From Cynocephalus volans (Eukaryota > Chordata > Mammalia > Dermoptera > Cynocephalidae): DNA of 64,000 nt. Numbering within the stretch: the first letter of the stretch is position 1; the number at the start of each line of letters is the position of its first letter. Of this stretch, positions 1 to 64,000 are shown one piece after another. The notes below the pieces were generated by a model, which was not told the DNA's origin, made no database searches, and saw only the letters and a program-made list of their open reading frames with translations. The stretch is taken from contig NC_084462.1 of the NCBI RefSeq assembly GCF_027409185.1, forward strand, positions 183,820,071 through 183,884,070. Direction: 5' to 3'. The position numbers and the translations under genes were made by a program.

Positions 1-243
1 CTGAGGACATTGGCACTCCTTGTTAGGGCCAGGGACAAAACGTCATTCCTAACCTGTCAGCATGGCGCATCGCGTGGCCGGTCTGGGCCTGAGCAGGAGA
101 CACGGTGGAGAAACTGAGGCAGAGGGCAGTGCCTCCCTTGCCACTGGTGGCCAATCCAGGCCCTGGCCTCTCAGCCTGCGGGTGGCATCCGACCCCGTGG
201 CGGGCTGACAGCTCTGTCTCCTCTGGCCCCACAGTTTGGCAAG

Positions 244-16626
<16,383 letters not shown>

Positions 16627-16655
<29 letters not shown>

Positions 16656-17262
16656 GAGACCTCAGGCCCGCCTTGGCACAGCAGCGGCTGCTAGACGTGC
16701 TGCTGAGCGAGATTCTTCTGGCTGTGAGTCCCAGCCTGGGACTGGGTTCTGGGAAACCAAAACTCCATGCCTTACCCAGCTAGGGTCCTTCTGGAGCCTT
16801 CTTGGGGCCTTCCAGCCGGGACCATGACAGGCACCTGTGCCCAGCCTGGCCTGGCGCCCTCCTGGACCGCCTGCACACGCCCAGCCTCTCATGATCTGCT
16901 TTCTAACGCGACGCCTGACGCACACCCACATGCACTATGACACCCCTGGCATGCAGGGGGCGGGGCAGGTGGCCGTGTCCTGGGTCAGAGCCTCTACGTG
17001 TGTACACCCTGCATCTCCCCAGTCCGCAGCGCTGCCTTGCATCAGCTCAGCCTGTTTTTAGTTGAAATGCAATGCTTTTTGAGTCTTTGCTGTTCTGAGG
17101 TGGCCGAGTCAGGGACAGGTGGGTGGGTGGAGGCAGCCCATCCCCTCCCCATGGAGGCTGGCCCCCATCCCAGTATGTCCAGCCCCCACTCCCCAGCTGT
17201 GAGCTGCTGAGGCTGGAGTCTGGCGGGGCCTTTGACCAATAAAGAGCAAACCTGGCCCAGTC
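16627..17262 (+). CDS. INF2: INF2 copy 1 exon 23: non-CAAX C-terminus and 3' UTR
   Basis: When exon 22 is skipped, this exon completes codon 1214 and adds GLRPKPKAK, then TGA at 16653-16655. This matches the cytosolic non-CAAX isoform of mammalian INF2, which ends in a similar short basic tail. The remainder is 3' UTR, about 600 bases, to the cleavage region after the AATAAA at 17238. In copy 2 it is 35608 to about 36243. Confidence 0.88.
17238..17243 (+). terminator. Poly(A) signal of INF2 copy 1
   Basis: A canonical AATAAA is followed by a GT-rich element (17262-17277), the expected layout of a cleavage and polyadenylation site. Copy 1 therefore has its own 3' end ahead of copy 2. Confidence 0.85.
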
Positions 17263-19191
17263 TGTGACTGTTGTGTTCAGCGGCTGTGGGGGTGGGAGGA
17301 GGGGCGTGGGCTTGTCGTGTACACACGGTGGGGGCTGGACCCCCCATCACTGCAGCTGAGTTGATGTGGGTGGGTGGGTGGATAGGAGGGGTGGGGGCAG
17401 GTGAGTAGGGAGCGATGGTCTGCCCCTCTGTGAGAATTGGAACGGGCGGAGGGGCTCGTGAGGGAAGGCCCCGACTTTGAGGTGGATGGTCCGAGAGAAG
17501 GGCCTGTGCCGCAGCCGCACCCCTGCCCGGCCGGCCTCTCTCCTCGGCCTGCACCCTCCCCACAGCATCCGCCTCGCCCCCACCTGGCGGTGTCTCCCCA
17601 CCAGACAGACGGTGGGCCCAGAGGACAAGGATCGGCGTCTCACTCCACGTTCCATCCCCAAGGCTGGGTGGGTGGGCACTGTGGTTGCTAAACGAATATT
17701 CATTACATTGAATTTCAAAACCTTAAGCGGGCATCTGGGCTTTGGCTTTTTTGTCATTGTGACTCCCATGACAGTGCAGCCAGAACCCAGCCACTCCTGT
17801 GTGACCTCAGATGGCCCCTCCAGCCTGGGGTCTTGTAGCTTACCAAGTTGGACAGCCCTTGAAGTGAAGCTGCACTGGACCTCCAGCATCTAGTAGTCTC
17901 CAGAGCCACTCGCTGGGGTCCGGTCACAGCTGTGCCAATTCAGCTGTCAGGCCGTGGGCACATGACCCAGCTTCTCTGGTACTGCCTCCATTTCCCCAGC
18001 TGTCAAGTGGGGACACGAATGTCTGCCCCAGGAGTGGTGGGAGGCTGAGTGTCGGCGGTGGAGAGTGCTGGGGCTGGGTCTGACACTCGGTGGAACTGAG
18101 TCCCTGCCAAGCCCTGCCCCTTGGGGCCTCCTCCCCACAGCTCCGCGCTGCAGTTCTCAGCCTCTAAATATAAGATCACAGCCATACATGGTTGCAGGAC
18201 AGCCTGGGATGCCCCTGACCTTTGGGGCCCGTCCCCAGGGTCTGTGCTTGGTAATGGGGCCTCAGCCAGCTGGACACCAGGGAGGGGATCTGGGGGTGTA
18301 GAGATGACAACAGGGGTGCAGTCCACCTGTCCTTCTGTTCTGCTTTTGGGGAAAGGTATGTGCTGGGGGGGTGTTCTGAGCCGGGCCTGTCCCCCTCGAC
18401 CTGTTGCAGCTGAATCTGGGTAAAACCCGGAGTGCCAAGAGCCTCAGGTATCTGTGTGAATCTTCAACTCACACACAGCCTGGCAGGGCAGCCTCCCCAC
18501 TTGGGTGGGCATGGGGCATTTCATCACATGGTGACCGCCCCCACCACACCCCAGCCATACTCCTGATGCTACGGGCAGCCGGGAAGAGCCCAGGGCTTGA
18601 AATCACCCCCCACCATATTGTCCCAATCTGACTCTGTCCTCTGGGCAAGAAAAGCACCCTGGCGGTGAGGTAAGGGAGCCTCAGAGACACCGTTTCTGTT
18701 GCATCATCGTCCCTGGGTCAGTGGTGTTCCAGCAAGTATAGCCGCCCACTGCCTGTCCTGGAGCTTTCTGGGCTCATCCAGGCCGTCTCTCTGCAGGGAC
18801 AGCACAGGGCCCGGCCTCAGAGTTGGGGATGCAGGTTTCTGACACAGCTCCTCCTGTCCCAGCTCTGATCTTCAGGGTCCTCGTGTGTACGTGGTGACTT
18901 CGCTGCCTGCCTCTTCGTTTGCTGTGGCAATTCAGTAAGGGATGGACACAGGGAAGTCTGAGGACATTGGCACTCCTTGTTAGGGCCAGGGACAAAACGG
19001 CATTCCTAACCTGTCAGCATGGCGCATCGCGTGGCCGGTCTGGGCCTGAGCAGGAGACACGGTGGAGAAACTGAGGCAGAGGGCAGTGCCTCCCTTGCCA
19101 CTGGTGGCCAATCCAGGCCCTGGCCTCTCAGCCTGCGGGTGGCATCCGACCCCGTGGCGGGCTGACAGCTCTGTCTCCTCTGGCCCCACAG
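17244..19191 (+). other. INF2 copy 1 downstream flank, duplication junction, and intron 1 remnant of copy 2
   Basis: 17244-17785 is the 3' flank of copy 1 and is also present after copy 2. At 17785/17786 it switches abruptly to sequence that leads into copy 2 exon 2. No exon, CpG island or convincing promoter is visible between 17786 and 19191; a MIR-like piece lies at about 17925-18025. The segment is therefore read as part of INF2 intron 1. Confidence 0.8.
17925..18025 (+). mobile_element. MIR SINE relic
   Basis: A stretch resembling the MIR core (loss of free-field GTGACC..., then a TTTCCC-and-GTCAAGTGGGG-like tail) lies within the intron 1 remnant at the start of unit 2. It is old and degenerate. 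Confidence 0.45.
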
Positions 19192-19200
19192 TTTGGCAAG

Positions 19201-35636
<16,436 letters not shown>

Positions 35637-36218
35637 GAGACCTCAGGCCCGCCTTGGCACAGCAGCGGCTGCTAGACGTGCTGCTGAGCGAGATTCTTCT
35701 GGCTGTGAGTCCCAGCCTGGGACTGGGTTCTGGGAAACCAAAACTCCATGCCTTACCCAGCTAGGGTCCTTCTGGAGCCTTCTTGGGGCCTTCCAGCCGG
35801 GACCATGACAGGCACCTGTGCCCAGCCTGGCCTGGCGCCCTCCTGGACCGCCTGCACACGCCCAGCCTCTCATGATCTGCTTTCTAACGCGACGCCTGAC
35901 GCACACCCACATGCACTATGACACCCCTGGCATGCAGGGGGCGGGGCAGGTGGCCGTGTCCTGGGTCAGAGCCTCTACGTGTGTACACCCTGCATCTCCC
36001 CAGTCCGCAGCGCTGCCTTGCATCAGCTCAGCCTGTTTTTAGTTGAAATGCAATGCTTTTTGAGTCTTTGCTGTTCTGAGGTGGCCGAGTCAGGGACAGG
36101 TGGGTGGGTGGAGGCAGCCCATCCCCTCCCCATGGAGGCTGGCCCCCATCCCAGTATGTCCAGCCCCCACTCCCCAGCTGTGAGCTGCTGAGGCTGGAGT
36201 CTGGCGGGGCCTTTGACC

Positions 36219-36224
36219 AATAAA
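36219..36224 (+). terminator. Poly(A) signal of INF2 copy 2
   Basis: The same AATAAA and downstream GT-rich element as in copy 1, with no base changes. Confidence 0.85.
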
Positions 36225-36766
36225 GAGCAAACCTGGCCCAGTCTGTGACTGTTGTGTTCAGCGGCTGTGGGGGTGGGAGGAGGGGCGTGGGCTTGTCGTG
36301 TACACACGGTGGGGGCTGGACCCCCCATCACTGCAGCTGAGTTGATGTGGGTGGGTGGGTGGATAGGAGGGGTGGGGGCAGGTGAGTAGGGAGCGATGGT
36401 CTGCCCCTCTGTGAGAATTGGAACGGGCGGAGGGGCTCGTGAGGGAAGGCCCCGACTTTGAGGTGGATGGTCCGAGAGAAGGGCCTGTGCCGCAGCCGCA
36501 CCCCTGCCCGGCCGGCCTCTCTCCTCGGCCTGCACCCTCCCCACAGCATCCGCCTCGCCCCCACCTGGCGGTGTCTCCCCACCAGACAGACGGTGGGCCC
36601 AGAGGACAAGGATCGGCGTCTCACTCCACGTTCCATCCCCAAGGCTGGGTGGGTGGGCACTGTGGTTGCTAAACGAATATTCATTACATTGAATTTCAAA
36701 ACCTTAAGCGGGCATCTGGGCTTTGGCTTTTTTGTTATTGTGACTCCCATGACAGTGCAGCCAGAA

Positions 36767-37240
36767 GCCGATGACAGCACTGAGAAGTGAGGGGACATGA
36801 GCAAGAGGAGACCGATTTTTAGCTGCTTCCTGGTGGAGGGAAGGAGAAAGGGTGGTGGAGGGAGGTCTCCTAGCAGGTGGCTCCAGCTCAGAAGGGAGGG
36901 GTGACTGTGGGAGCAAGTCCTCCCGGCCCCTCCTGCACCAGCCACCCACACCTGGGCCCCTCCTAGGCCGTCCTGCCCAGGACCCCTCCAAGAAGCTGGA
37001 CTCCCCAGCGTCTCTGGAACCTGCTGTCCATTTGCGTCCTCGCCCACCAGCCTGGGGTTGAGCCGGCCTCTCCCCAGAACCTCCCTGGCCACAGTTAAGG
37101 GAGCCCTGGGACCAGGTGTGAGGCCACACACAGGAGGGTCGCCACAGGTGTGAAGTTGTTGCTGCAGATCCTGCTTTCCCTTAGAGACACGTGATGATCC
37201 TGCAGCTACCCAGCAAGTCACGCCTGCTTCCTGTGGACTT
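36767..37240 (+). other. Unique intergenic sequence between INF2 copy 2 and the tetranucleotide array
   Basis: The original downstream flank of INF2, present once in the window. No gene or named repeat is visible. A minus-strand open frame crossing this region has no coding character. Confidence 0.6.
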
Positions 37241-39135
37241 TCACTCACTCGTTCATTCATTTGCTCACTCACTCGTTCACTCATTGATTCACTGACTCAC
37301 TCACTCACTCATTCATTCATTTGCTCACTCACTCGTTCACTCATTGATTCACTGACTCACTCACTCACTCATTCATTCACTCACTCACTCACTCACTCAT
37401 TCATTCATTTGCTCACTCACTCGTTCACTCATTGATTCACTGACTCACTCATTCGCTCACTCACTCACTCACTCATTCACTCACTCACTCATTCACTCAC
37501 TCACTCACTCATTCATTCACTCACTCACTCACTCACTCATTCATTCATTTGCTCACTCACTCGTTCACTCATTGATTCACTGACTCACTCGCTCACTCAC
37601 TCACTCACTCATTCACTCACTAATTCACTCACTCATTCACTCATTCGCTCACTCGCTCACTCATTCACTCACTCACTCATTCACTCACTCACTCACTCAT
37701 TCGTTCACTCGCTCACTCACTCACTCACTCACTCATTCACTCACTCATTCACTCTCTCACTCATTCACTCACTCACTCACTCACTCATTCGTTCACTCGC
37801 TCACTCACTCATTCACTCACTCACTCATTCACTCTCTCACTCACTCACTCATTCGTTCACTCGCTCACTCATTCACTCACTAATTCACTCACTCATTCAC
37901 TCATTCGCTCACTCACTCATTCACTCACTCATTCACTCTCTCACTCATTCACTCACTCACTCACTCACTCATTCGTTCACTCGCTCACTCATTCACTCAC
38001 TAATTCACTCACTCATTCACTCATTCGCTCACTCACTCATTCACTCACTCATTCACTCTCTCACTCATTCACTCACTCATTCACTCACTCATTCACTCAT
38101 TCGCTCACTCACTCATTCACTCTCTCACTCATTCACTCTCTCACTCACTCACTCACTCACTCATTCACTCACTTCACTCACTCACTCATTCACTCTCTCA
38201 CTCACTCATTCACTCTCTCACTCACTCACTCACTCACTCATTCACTCACTCATTCACTCACTCATTCACTCATTCGCTCACTCACTCATTCACTCACTCA
38301 CTCACTCATTCACTCTCTCACTCACTCACTCATTCACTCTCTCACTCACTCACTCATTCACTCACTCACTCATTCACTCTCTCACTCATTCACTCACTCA
38401 CTCACTCATTCACTCACTCACTCATTCACTCACTAATTCACTCACTCATTCACTCATTCGCTCACTCACTCATTCGCTCACTCACTCATTCACTCACTCA
38501 TTCACTCACTCATTCACTCACTAATTCACTCACTCACTCATTCGCTCACTCATTCACTCTCTCACTCACTCACTCATTCACTCTCTCACTCACTCACTCA
38601 TTCGCTCACTCACTCATTCACTCACTCACTCACTCATTCACTCTCTCACTCACTCACTCATTCACTCACTCACTCATTCACTCACTCACTCATTCACTCT
38701 CTCACTCATTCACTCACTCACTCACTCATTCACTCACTCACTCATTCACTCACTCATTCACTCATTCGCTCACTCACTCATTCGCTCACTCACTCATTCA
38801 CTCACTCATACACTCACTCACTCATTCACTCTCTCACTCATTCACTCACTCACTCACTCATTCACTCACTCACTCATTCACTCACTAATTCACTCACTCA
38901 TTCACTCACTCATTCACTCACTAATTCACTCACTCACTCATTCGCTCACTCATTCACTCTCTCACTCACTCACTCATTCACTCTCTCACTCACTCGCTCA
39001 TTCACTCACTCGCTCATTCACTCACTCACTCACTCATTCACTCTCTCACTCACTCACTCTCTCACTCACTCACTCATTCACTCACTCACTCATTCACTCT
39101 CTCACTCACTCACTCACTCATTCACTCACTCACTC
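37241..39135. repeat. 1.9 kb TCAC-type tetranucleotide array with higher-order structure
   Basis: About 470 tetramers, mainly TCAC/TCAT with TTCG, TCTC and TAAT variants (GTGA-type on the other strand). Variants are organised into longer units: 37261-37320 recurs at 37321-37380 with one difference, and 37861-37980 recurs at 37981-38100 with three differences. The array starts about 475 bases beyond the end of duplication unit 2. It carries no sustained coding frame. Its true length may be misassembled or vary between individuals. Confidence 0.95.
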
Positions 39136-39279
39136 AATACACATTTGCTTCTCCTGGAGTTCTGAGGAGGTGGTGTGAGAAGGTGAGCCTATTCGCTCGC
39201 CCAGGGGATCTAGAACAGGCAGAACACAGTAAACAGCCCCCCAGCAACCGTGGTCAGATGGCACAGTGCTACTGGGGCA

Positions 39280-39900
39280 TAATTTATGCACCATAAATCA
39301 CACCCATTGTGAGTGTGTAGTGCAGTGATTTTTTTCCAGCACACTTACAGGGTTGTGCAACTGTCACCATGAGCCAATTTTAGGATATTTCTATCAACCT
39401 AAAACGCTCCCTCCTGCCCATCAGCAGTCTCTCCCATCCCCCGCCCAGCCCCCAGGAGGCTAATCCACTTTCTGCCTCTGGATCTGCCTGTTCCGGATGC
39501 TCCGCATGAAGGGGCTCCTGCAGCGCATTTCCTTTTGTGACTGGCTTCTTCCACTGAGCGTGTTTTGGAGATTCCCCTGTAGCAGCCTGTATCAGGGCTT
39601 CATTTGTTTTCTGGCTGAGTCAGTTCCATTGTGCGGATAGACCGCATTTTGTTTACCCACTCTTCTGTCCGGACATCTGGGTTGTTCCAGCTCAGGGCTT
39701 TTGTGAACAACGGTGCTGTGCACATTTGCACGCTGGTCTTTGCGGGGATGGATGCTTTCATTTCTCAGGGTAGATTCCGAGCAGGGGAATGCCTGCCTCA
39801 CTAGCTAAGTTTATGTTTAACTTTTTAAGAAACTGCCAAACCATTTTCAAAGCAGCTGCATCATTTTTCCTTTCCACTGATGCTATTGTTTTTACGTGAA
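39280..39900 (-). mobile_element. L1 (LINE-1) 3'-end relic
   Basis: The order GCACACTTACAGGGTTGTGC, CAACTGTCACCATGAGCC, ACTTTCTGCCTCTGGAT, CATCTGGGTTGTTCCAG, TTTGTGAACAACGGTGC and AACTGCCAAACCATTTTC follows the reverse complement of an old L1 3' region, so the element is on the minus strand. It is truncated and non-functional. Confidence 0.8.
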
Positions 39901-40519
39901 ATAGCTCAGCTCTGCCCCTAACCCTGTCCCCCAAAAATCTTCAAGTAAAATTGAGCTGAGGAGTTTTGGACAGGGTAATTGGCACCCCGACATCTGCCTC
40001 TGGGGGGTAAGTGACATTGGACAGGTAAATCATCTCCCCACCTGCCTGGAGAGGTGGGAGTCGGGGACCATGTGACAAGCGGTGGGGGGTTGCCTTTCCT
40101 AGAGCCCTGTTTCCTCACCACTCAATGAGAAGTCAGTTTAGTGGGTTACAACCTGCTAAAAAATGAATCAGACAGAAGCTATGGGAGTGCCTTGCCTAGT
40201 GCTGGTTCATGGGCTCAAGTGGACATGCAGACATCCGTGTCTGTCTGTCCTGGGCTACTGTGGACAACATGGTCCCATGGTGAGGGTGGCCCCCAGAGAG
40301 TGGACTTCATAGGTGGCCAAGCCCATGCATCCCTCAAGAGCCTTTTGAATCTGCAAAGCTTCGTCAAGGCCACACAGCCAGGCAGCCACAGTGTCAGAAC
40401 GGGCTCCCAAGCCTGGTGACTGCTGTGCCGCCCACCACCCTGGTGACAGGCCCACTGCAGGGGGAGGGGTTGGGTGGGGGTGTTCTAATTTGAGCTGGAC
40501 CGTGTGACTGGCAGGGCCC
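39901..40519 (+). other. Intergenic sequence between the L1 relic and the putative upstream promoter
   Basis: I see no gene, RNA or recognisable repeat here; it is unique, moderately GC-rich sequence. Confidence 0.5.
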
Positions 40520-40611
40520 CAGTTGTTGGGCCTGGACAGGGCTGTTTTTAGAAAAGCCTAGACTCCCCACCCCCTCCCAGGCCCAGGGCTATTTATAGTC
40601 CTGGGCCTGGG
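40520..40611 (+). promoter_or_regulatory. Candidate muscle-type promoter module upstream of ADSS1
   Basis: Within 92 bases lie an E-box CAGTTG (40520-40525), a near-MEF2 site CTGTTTTTAG (40542-40551), a C-rich CACCC-type box (40565-40578), and CTATTTATAG (40589-40598), a perfect MEF2 consensus that also reads as a TATA element. The last is centred in a perfect 12-bp inverted repeat: arms CCCAGGCCCAGG at 40576-40587 and its complement at 40600-40611. ADSS1 is the muscle isozyme, so an upstream muscle promoter or enhancer about 2 kb before the CpG-island start is plausible. This is inference from motifs only. Confidence 0.45.
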
Positions 40612-41999
40612 GGTCATTGCCCTAGCCAGATTGGCTCTGCAGAGCCAGCATACACCCCCACGGTGGGACCGTGGAGTGTGTCACCTGGACCGCTGAGCCT
40701 CCATCTCACACCTGTTGACCCAGAGCCCCCTGGAAAGCTCAGAGCTGGTGCCCCCTATGGGACCTTCTGCACCTCCTCCACAGAGGGGCGGACAACGACA
40801 GAAGCAGCCCCTTGTCTGAAACAACCCCTCTGCTCCTGGTGGGCATTCACAGTGCTCAGTTTCTCTCATCTGGAAACCAGCAGACCTCCCGTAACCCTCT
40901 TGGTTTCTCCTGCTACAATCCTGCCTCTACCTTGCCTACACAGCCGGCTGCTGTGCCCAAAATTCCCTCCAAGAAACCCCCAGCCCCACCAGGCTGCAGC
41001 CCCCTTGGGTTTCTGGTTGCCAGTCATGCAGGCCTGGCCCATCCTCAGCCTGCTCTGCCTCCTGCCGCTGCTCCAGCCACTTCCCAGGGGCTGGCAGCCA
41101 AGGTCCATGCAATAGACAACCCCCTCCCCGCCAGCCGTCACCCCCCAGTGGCACCCAGGAAGGCTGAGGATGTGCAGTTCACACAGAAAGACTGCGACTC
41201 TCTCCTGGGGACAGTGGTGGCCCCGCTTGAGGAACCCCTGACTGCTCATAACCACATTATGGCATTTCCCCACAGCGAAGCTGAGGGAAAGGAAGCTTTA
41301 GTGTCCCTGTGTGAAAGAAGGGGGGACTGGGGCACAGAGAGATGAAGTGACATGCCCACCCATGGTCGGAGCACAGTGGGAAGCCGGGCTGCTCTGGGCC
41401 CCTCTCCCCAGGGAGAAGGGTGGGAGGAGGGCGGGGGCTGCAGGGAGTGGTGGGCGGTGCCATCCTGTGCTGCACTAGAGTCATTAGCTGTCTGCAAGTG
41501 ACCTTTGCCATGACAAGCCCAGAGGCCACTCCCTTCCTCATGGGGAGTGTCAAGTCTCCCTGGCCTCCTTGTCCCCAGCCCGTCACCAGAGGTCAGTGGC
41601 CAGCTCCCAGCTCTTTTGTACTGAGAGCCCCCAGGGAGGGAGCCAAGGGCACAGCCTCGCAGCTCTGGGTGAGGGCCTGACAGGCACTCCTGCCCCCAGC
41701 CCATCCTAGGTCACCTCTCCTAGCCACAGGCTAGCCCCCTCCAATCTGGGGGTTGGGTGAAACTGCACCTAGCTGGGAACACAGGATCTGGCAATCCGTC
41801 ACCTTCCCTGTCTGGATCCCCAGTCCCTCAGGCCTGGGACAGGAAGGAGGTCTAGTGTGGGGCCTCTTGGAAACTTGGGCCCTGGTGGCTGCCACACATC
41901 CCTGGGGTTTGTTTGCACCCTGCCAGGCCTGATGACCCTGACAGCACCAGTCCCTTAACCCAACTTCGGTGCCAAGGGTCAGAGTCCGGCTCCCTGCTG
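40612..41999 (+). other. Region between the candidate muscle module and the ADSS1 CpG island
   Basis: If 40589 acts as a TATA box, transcription would begin near 40620-40625, but I cannot define a first exon. The open frames beginning at 40663 and 40812 have no ATG at those positions (GTG and TTG). A MIR-like antisense scrap lies at about 41300-41400. Confidence 0.45.
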
Positions 42000-42613
42000 G
42001 AGCCGCCTGCTCACTACAGCCAGGCCGGGCACCACAGCGCGCCCTGGGGCGGACGCGGGGCCCCTGCACGTCGGTGTCAGTGCGGGGCGGTGGGCGGACA
42101 CGCGGCGCGTCTCTCTGCGGCCACCGGGGGGCGCGCGCGCCCGTCCCGGGGACCCGGGGGTCACCGCGGGGCAGGTGAGCGCCCCGAGCGTGCGGACCCT
42201 CCAGGTCAGGCGCGAAGACGCAGCTCCCCTTTTGCAAGCCGCACCCCAGCCCCGTAGGGGACGCCCGCCCCGCGGTTTCTGGAAGCCCGAAGTCCTGGGC
42301 CTGGCGGGGGCCTGGCGGGGGCCTGGCGGCGTGGGGTCGCAGGCTCCGGGCGCCCCCGGGCCATCTGTCTGCGCGGCCGTCTGTCCGTGCGCTCCAACCC
42401 CCACCCCCGAAGTGCCCGCGACCCGGCTGGCTCCCCGGGTGGCGGCGAGGGGGGCGGGAGCTGGCGTCCCGGAGGTCACCGAGGCGCGTCACCGCGCCCG
42501 CCCGGGCCCGCCCCCGGCCCGCCCCCCGCCCCGGGCCGGCTCCATTTAATGGCGCGGCGCTCGGGCCGCGGCGGGCTCTCGGGCGCGCCAGCGCAGCGGA
42601 CGAGCGGGCCGGC

Positions 42614-63720
<21,107 letters not shown>

Positions 63721-64000
63721 TAACCTGCGTGCCCCAAGGGGCCCACATCCCAGCGCAGGGCCTGTGAGCAAAAGGGAAGCCACCAAGTGTGGTCCCGAGT
63801 GACCATCAGACAGCAAGAGGAGAGGGGGGTCCGGAACTGGCACAGGTGCAATCACAGAACATCACCTTGGCAGCTGCCCGGGCAGATGCTGCTCCCAGCT
63901 AGGGGGTGGGTCCCCAGTAACCTTGCCAGGAACAGCCACCTCTCGGCATCTAGGACATACCCACCTCTGTGAACATGCACGTACTCCCCATGGCAGGGGG

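Noticed and set aside
36328-37284. 318-aa minus-strand open frame across the copy 2 end and into the TCAC array
   Set aside because: It crosses the duplication edge and simple repeat; composition and the absence of conserved features indicate chance.
37241-39135. CRISPR array or protein-coding repeat
   Set aside because: There are no constant repeats with unique spacers. The period is 4 bp with variants; it is a eukaryotic simple-sequence array.
40663-41345. 150- and 177-aa open frames after the candidate muscle promoter as an upstream ADSS1 exon
   Set aside because: They start with GTG and TTG, no fitting in-frame donor to ADSS1 exon 2 was evident, and the latter part overlaps a MIR-like relic.

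Overview
This is a 64 kb window of GC-rich nuclear DNA from a placental mammal. Multi-exon genes with GT-AG introns, ancient L1/MIR/MER5A relics, a CpG-island promoter and a tRNA-derived SINE all support this. The gene content and order (INF2 then ADSS1, both +) match human 14q32.33. The one lineage-specific SINE (56242-56409, minus strand) is not Alu, B1, SINEC or Bov-tA. It most resembles tRNA-derived SINEs I associate with colugos or some bats, but I hold that taxonomic guess weakly.

Layout. 1-17785 holds coding exons 2-23 of INF2 (inverted formin-2), complete apart from the non-coding first exon upstream of the window. 17786-36766 is a second, head-to-tail copy of the same segment at about 99.9% identity. 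It starts inside INF2 intron 1, so it again carries exon 2 to the poly(A) signal but no exon 1 or CpG-island promoter. I count 23 substitutions, one 23-bp unit gain and one 1-bp indel over about 17.8 kb. Both copies are fully open and predict 1231-aa CAAX and 1222-aa non-CAAX isoforms. The duplication is either a very recent segmental duplication or copy-number allele, or an assembly artefact in which two haplotypes were laid end to end. The sequence alone cannot separate these.

36767-42613 is the INF2-ADSS1 intergenic region. It has a 1.9 kb TCAC-type tetranucleotide array, an L1 3'-end relic, a striking inverted repeat around a MEF2/TATA-like core (40576-40611), and the ADSS1 CpG island. 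From 42614 to the window end runs ADSS1 (muscle adenylosuccinate synthetase): exons 1-12 encode residues 1-440 plus the first base of codon 441, and the last exon (about 17 codons) lies beyond the window. Its introns hold nested L1 relics, the SINE, MIR pieces and TG/CA-rich repeats.

The genes do not form a joint pathway. INF2 is an actin-nucleating and severing formin at the ER and cytosol. ADSS1 makes adenylosuccinate from IMP in the muscle purine nucleotide cycle. The most notable items are the INF2 tandem duplication with its clean junction, and the candidate muscle-type promoter module upstream of ADSS1. I see no previously undescribed system such as a new mobile element or RNA gene.
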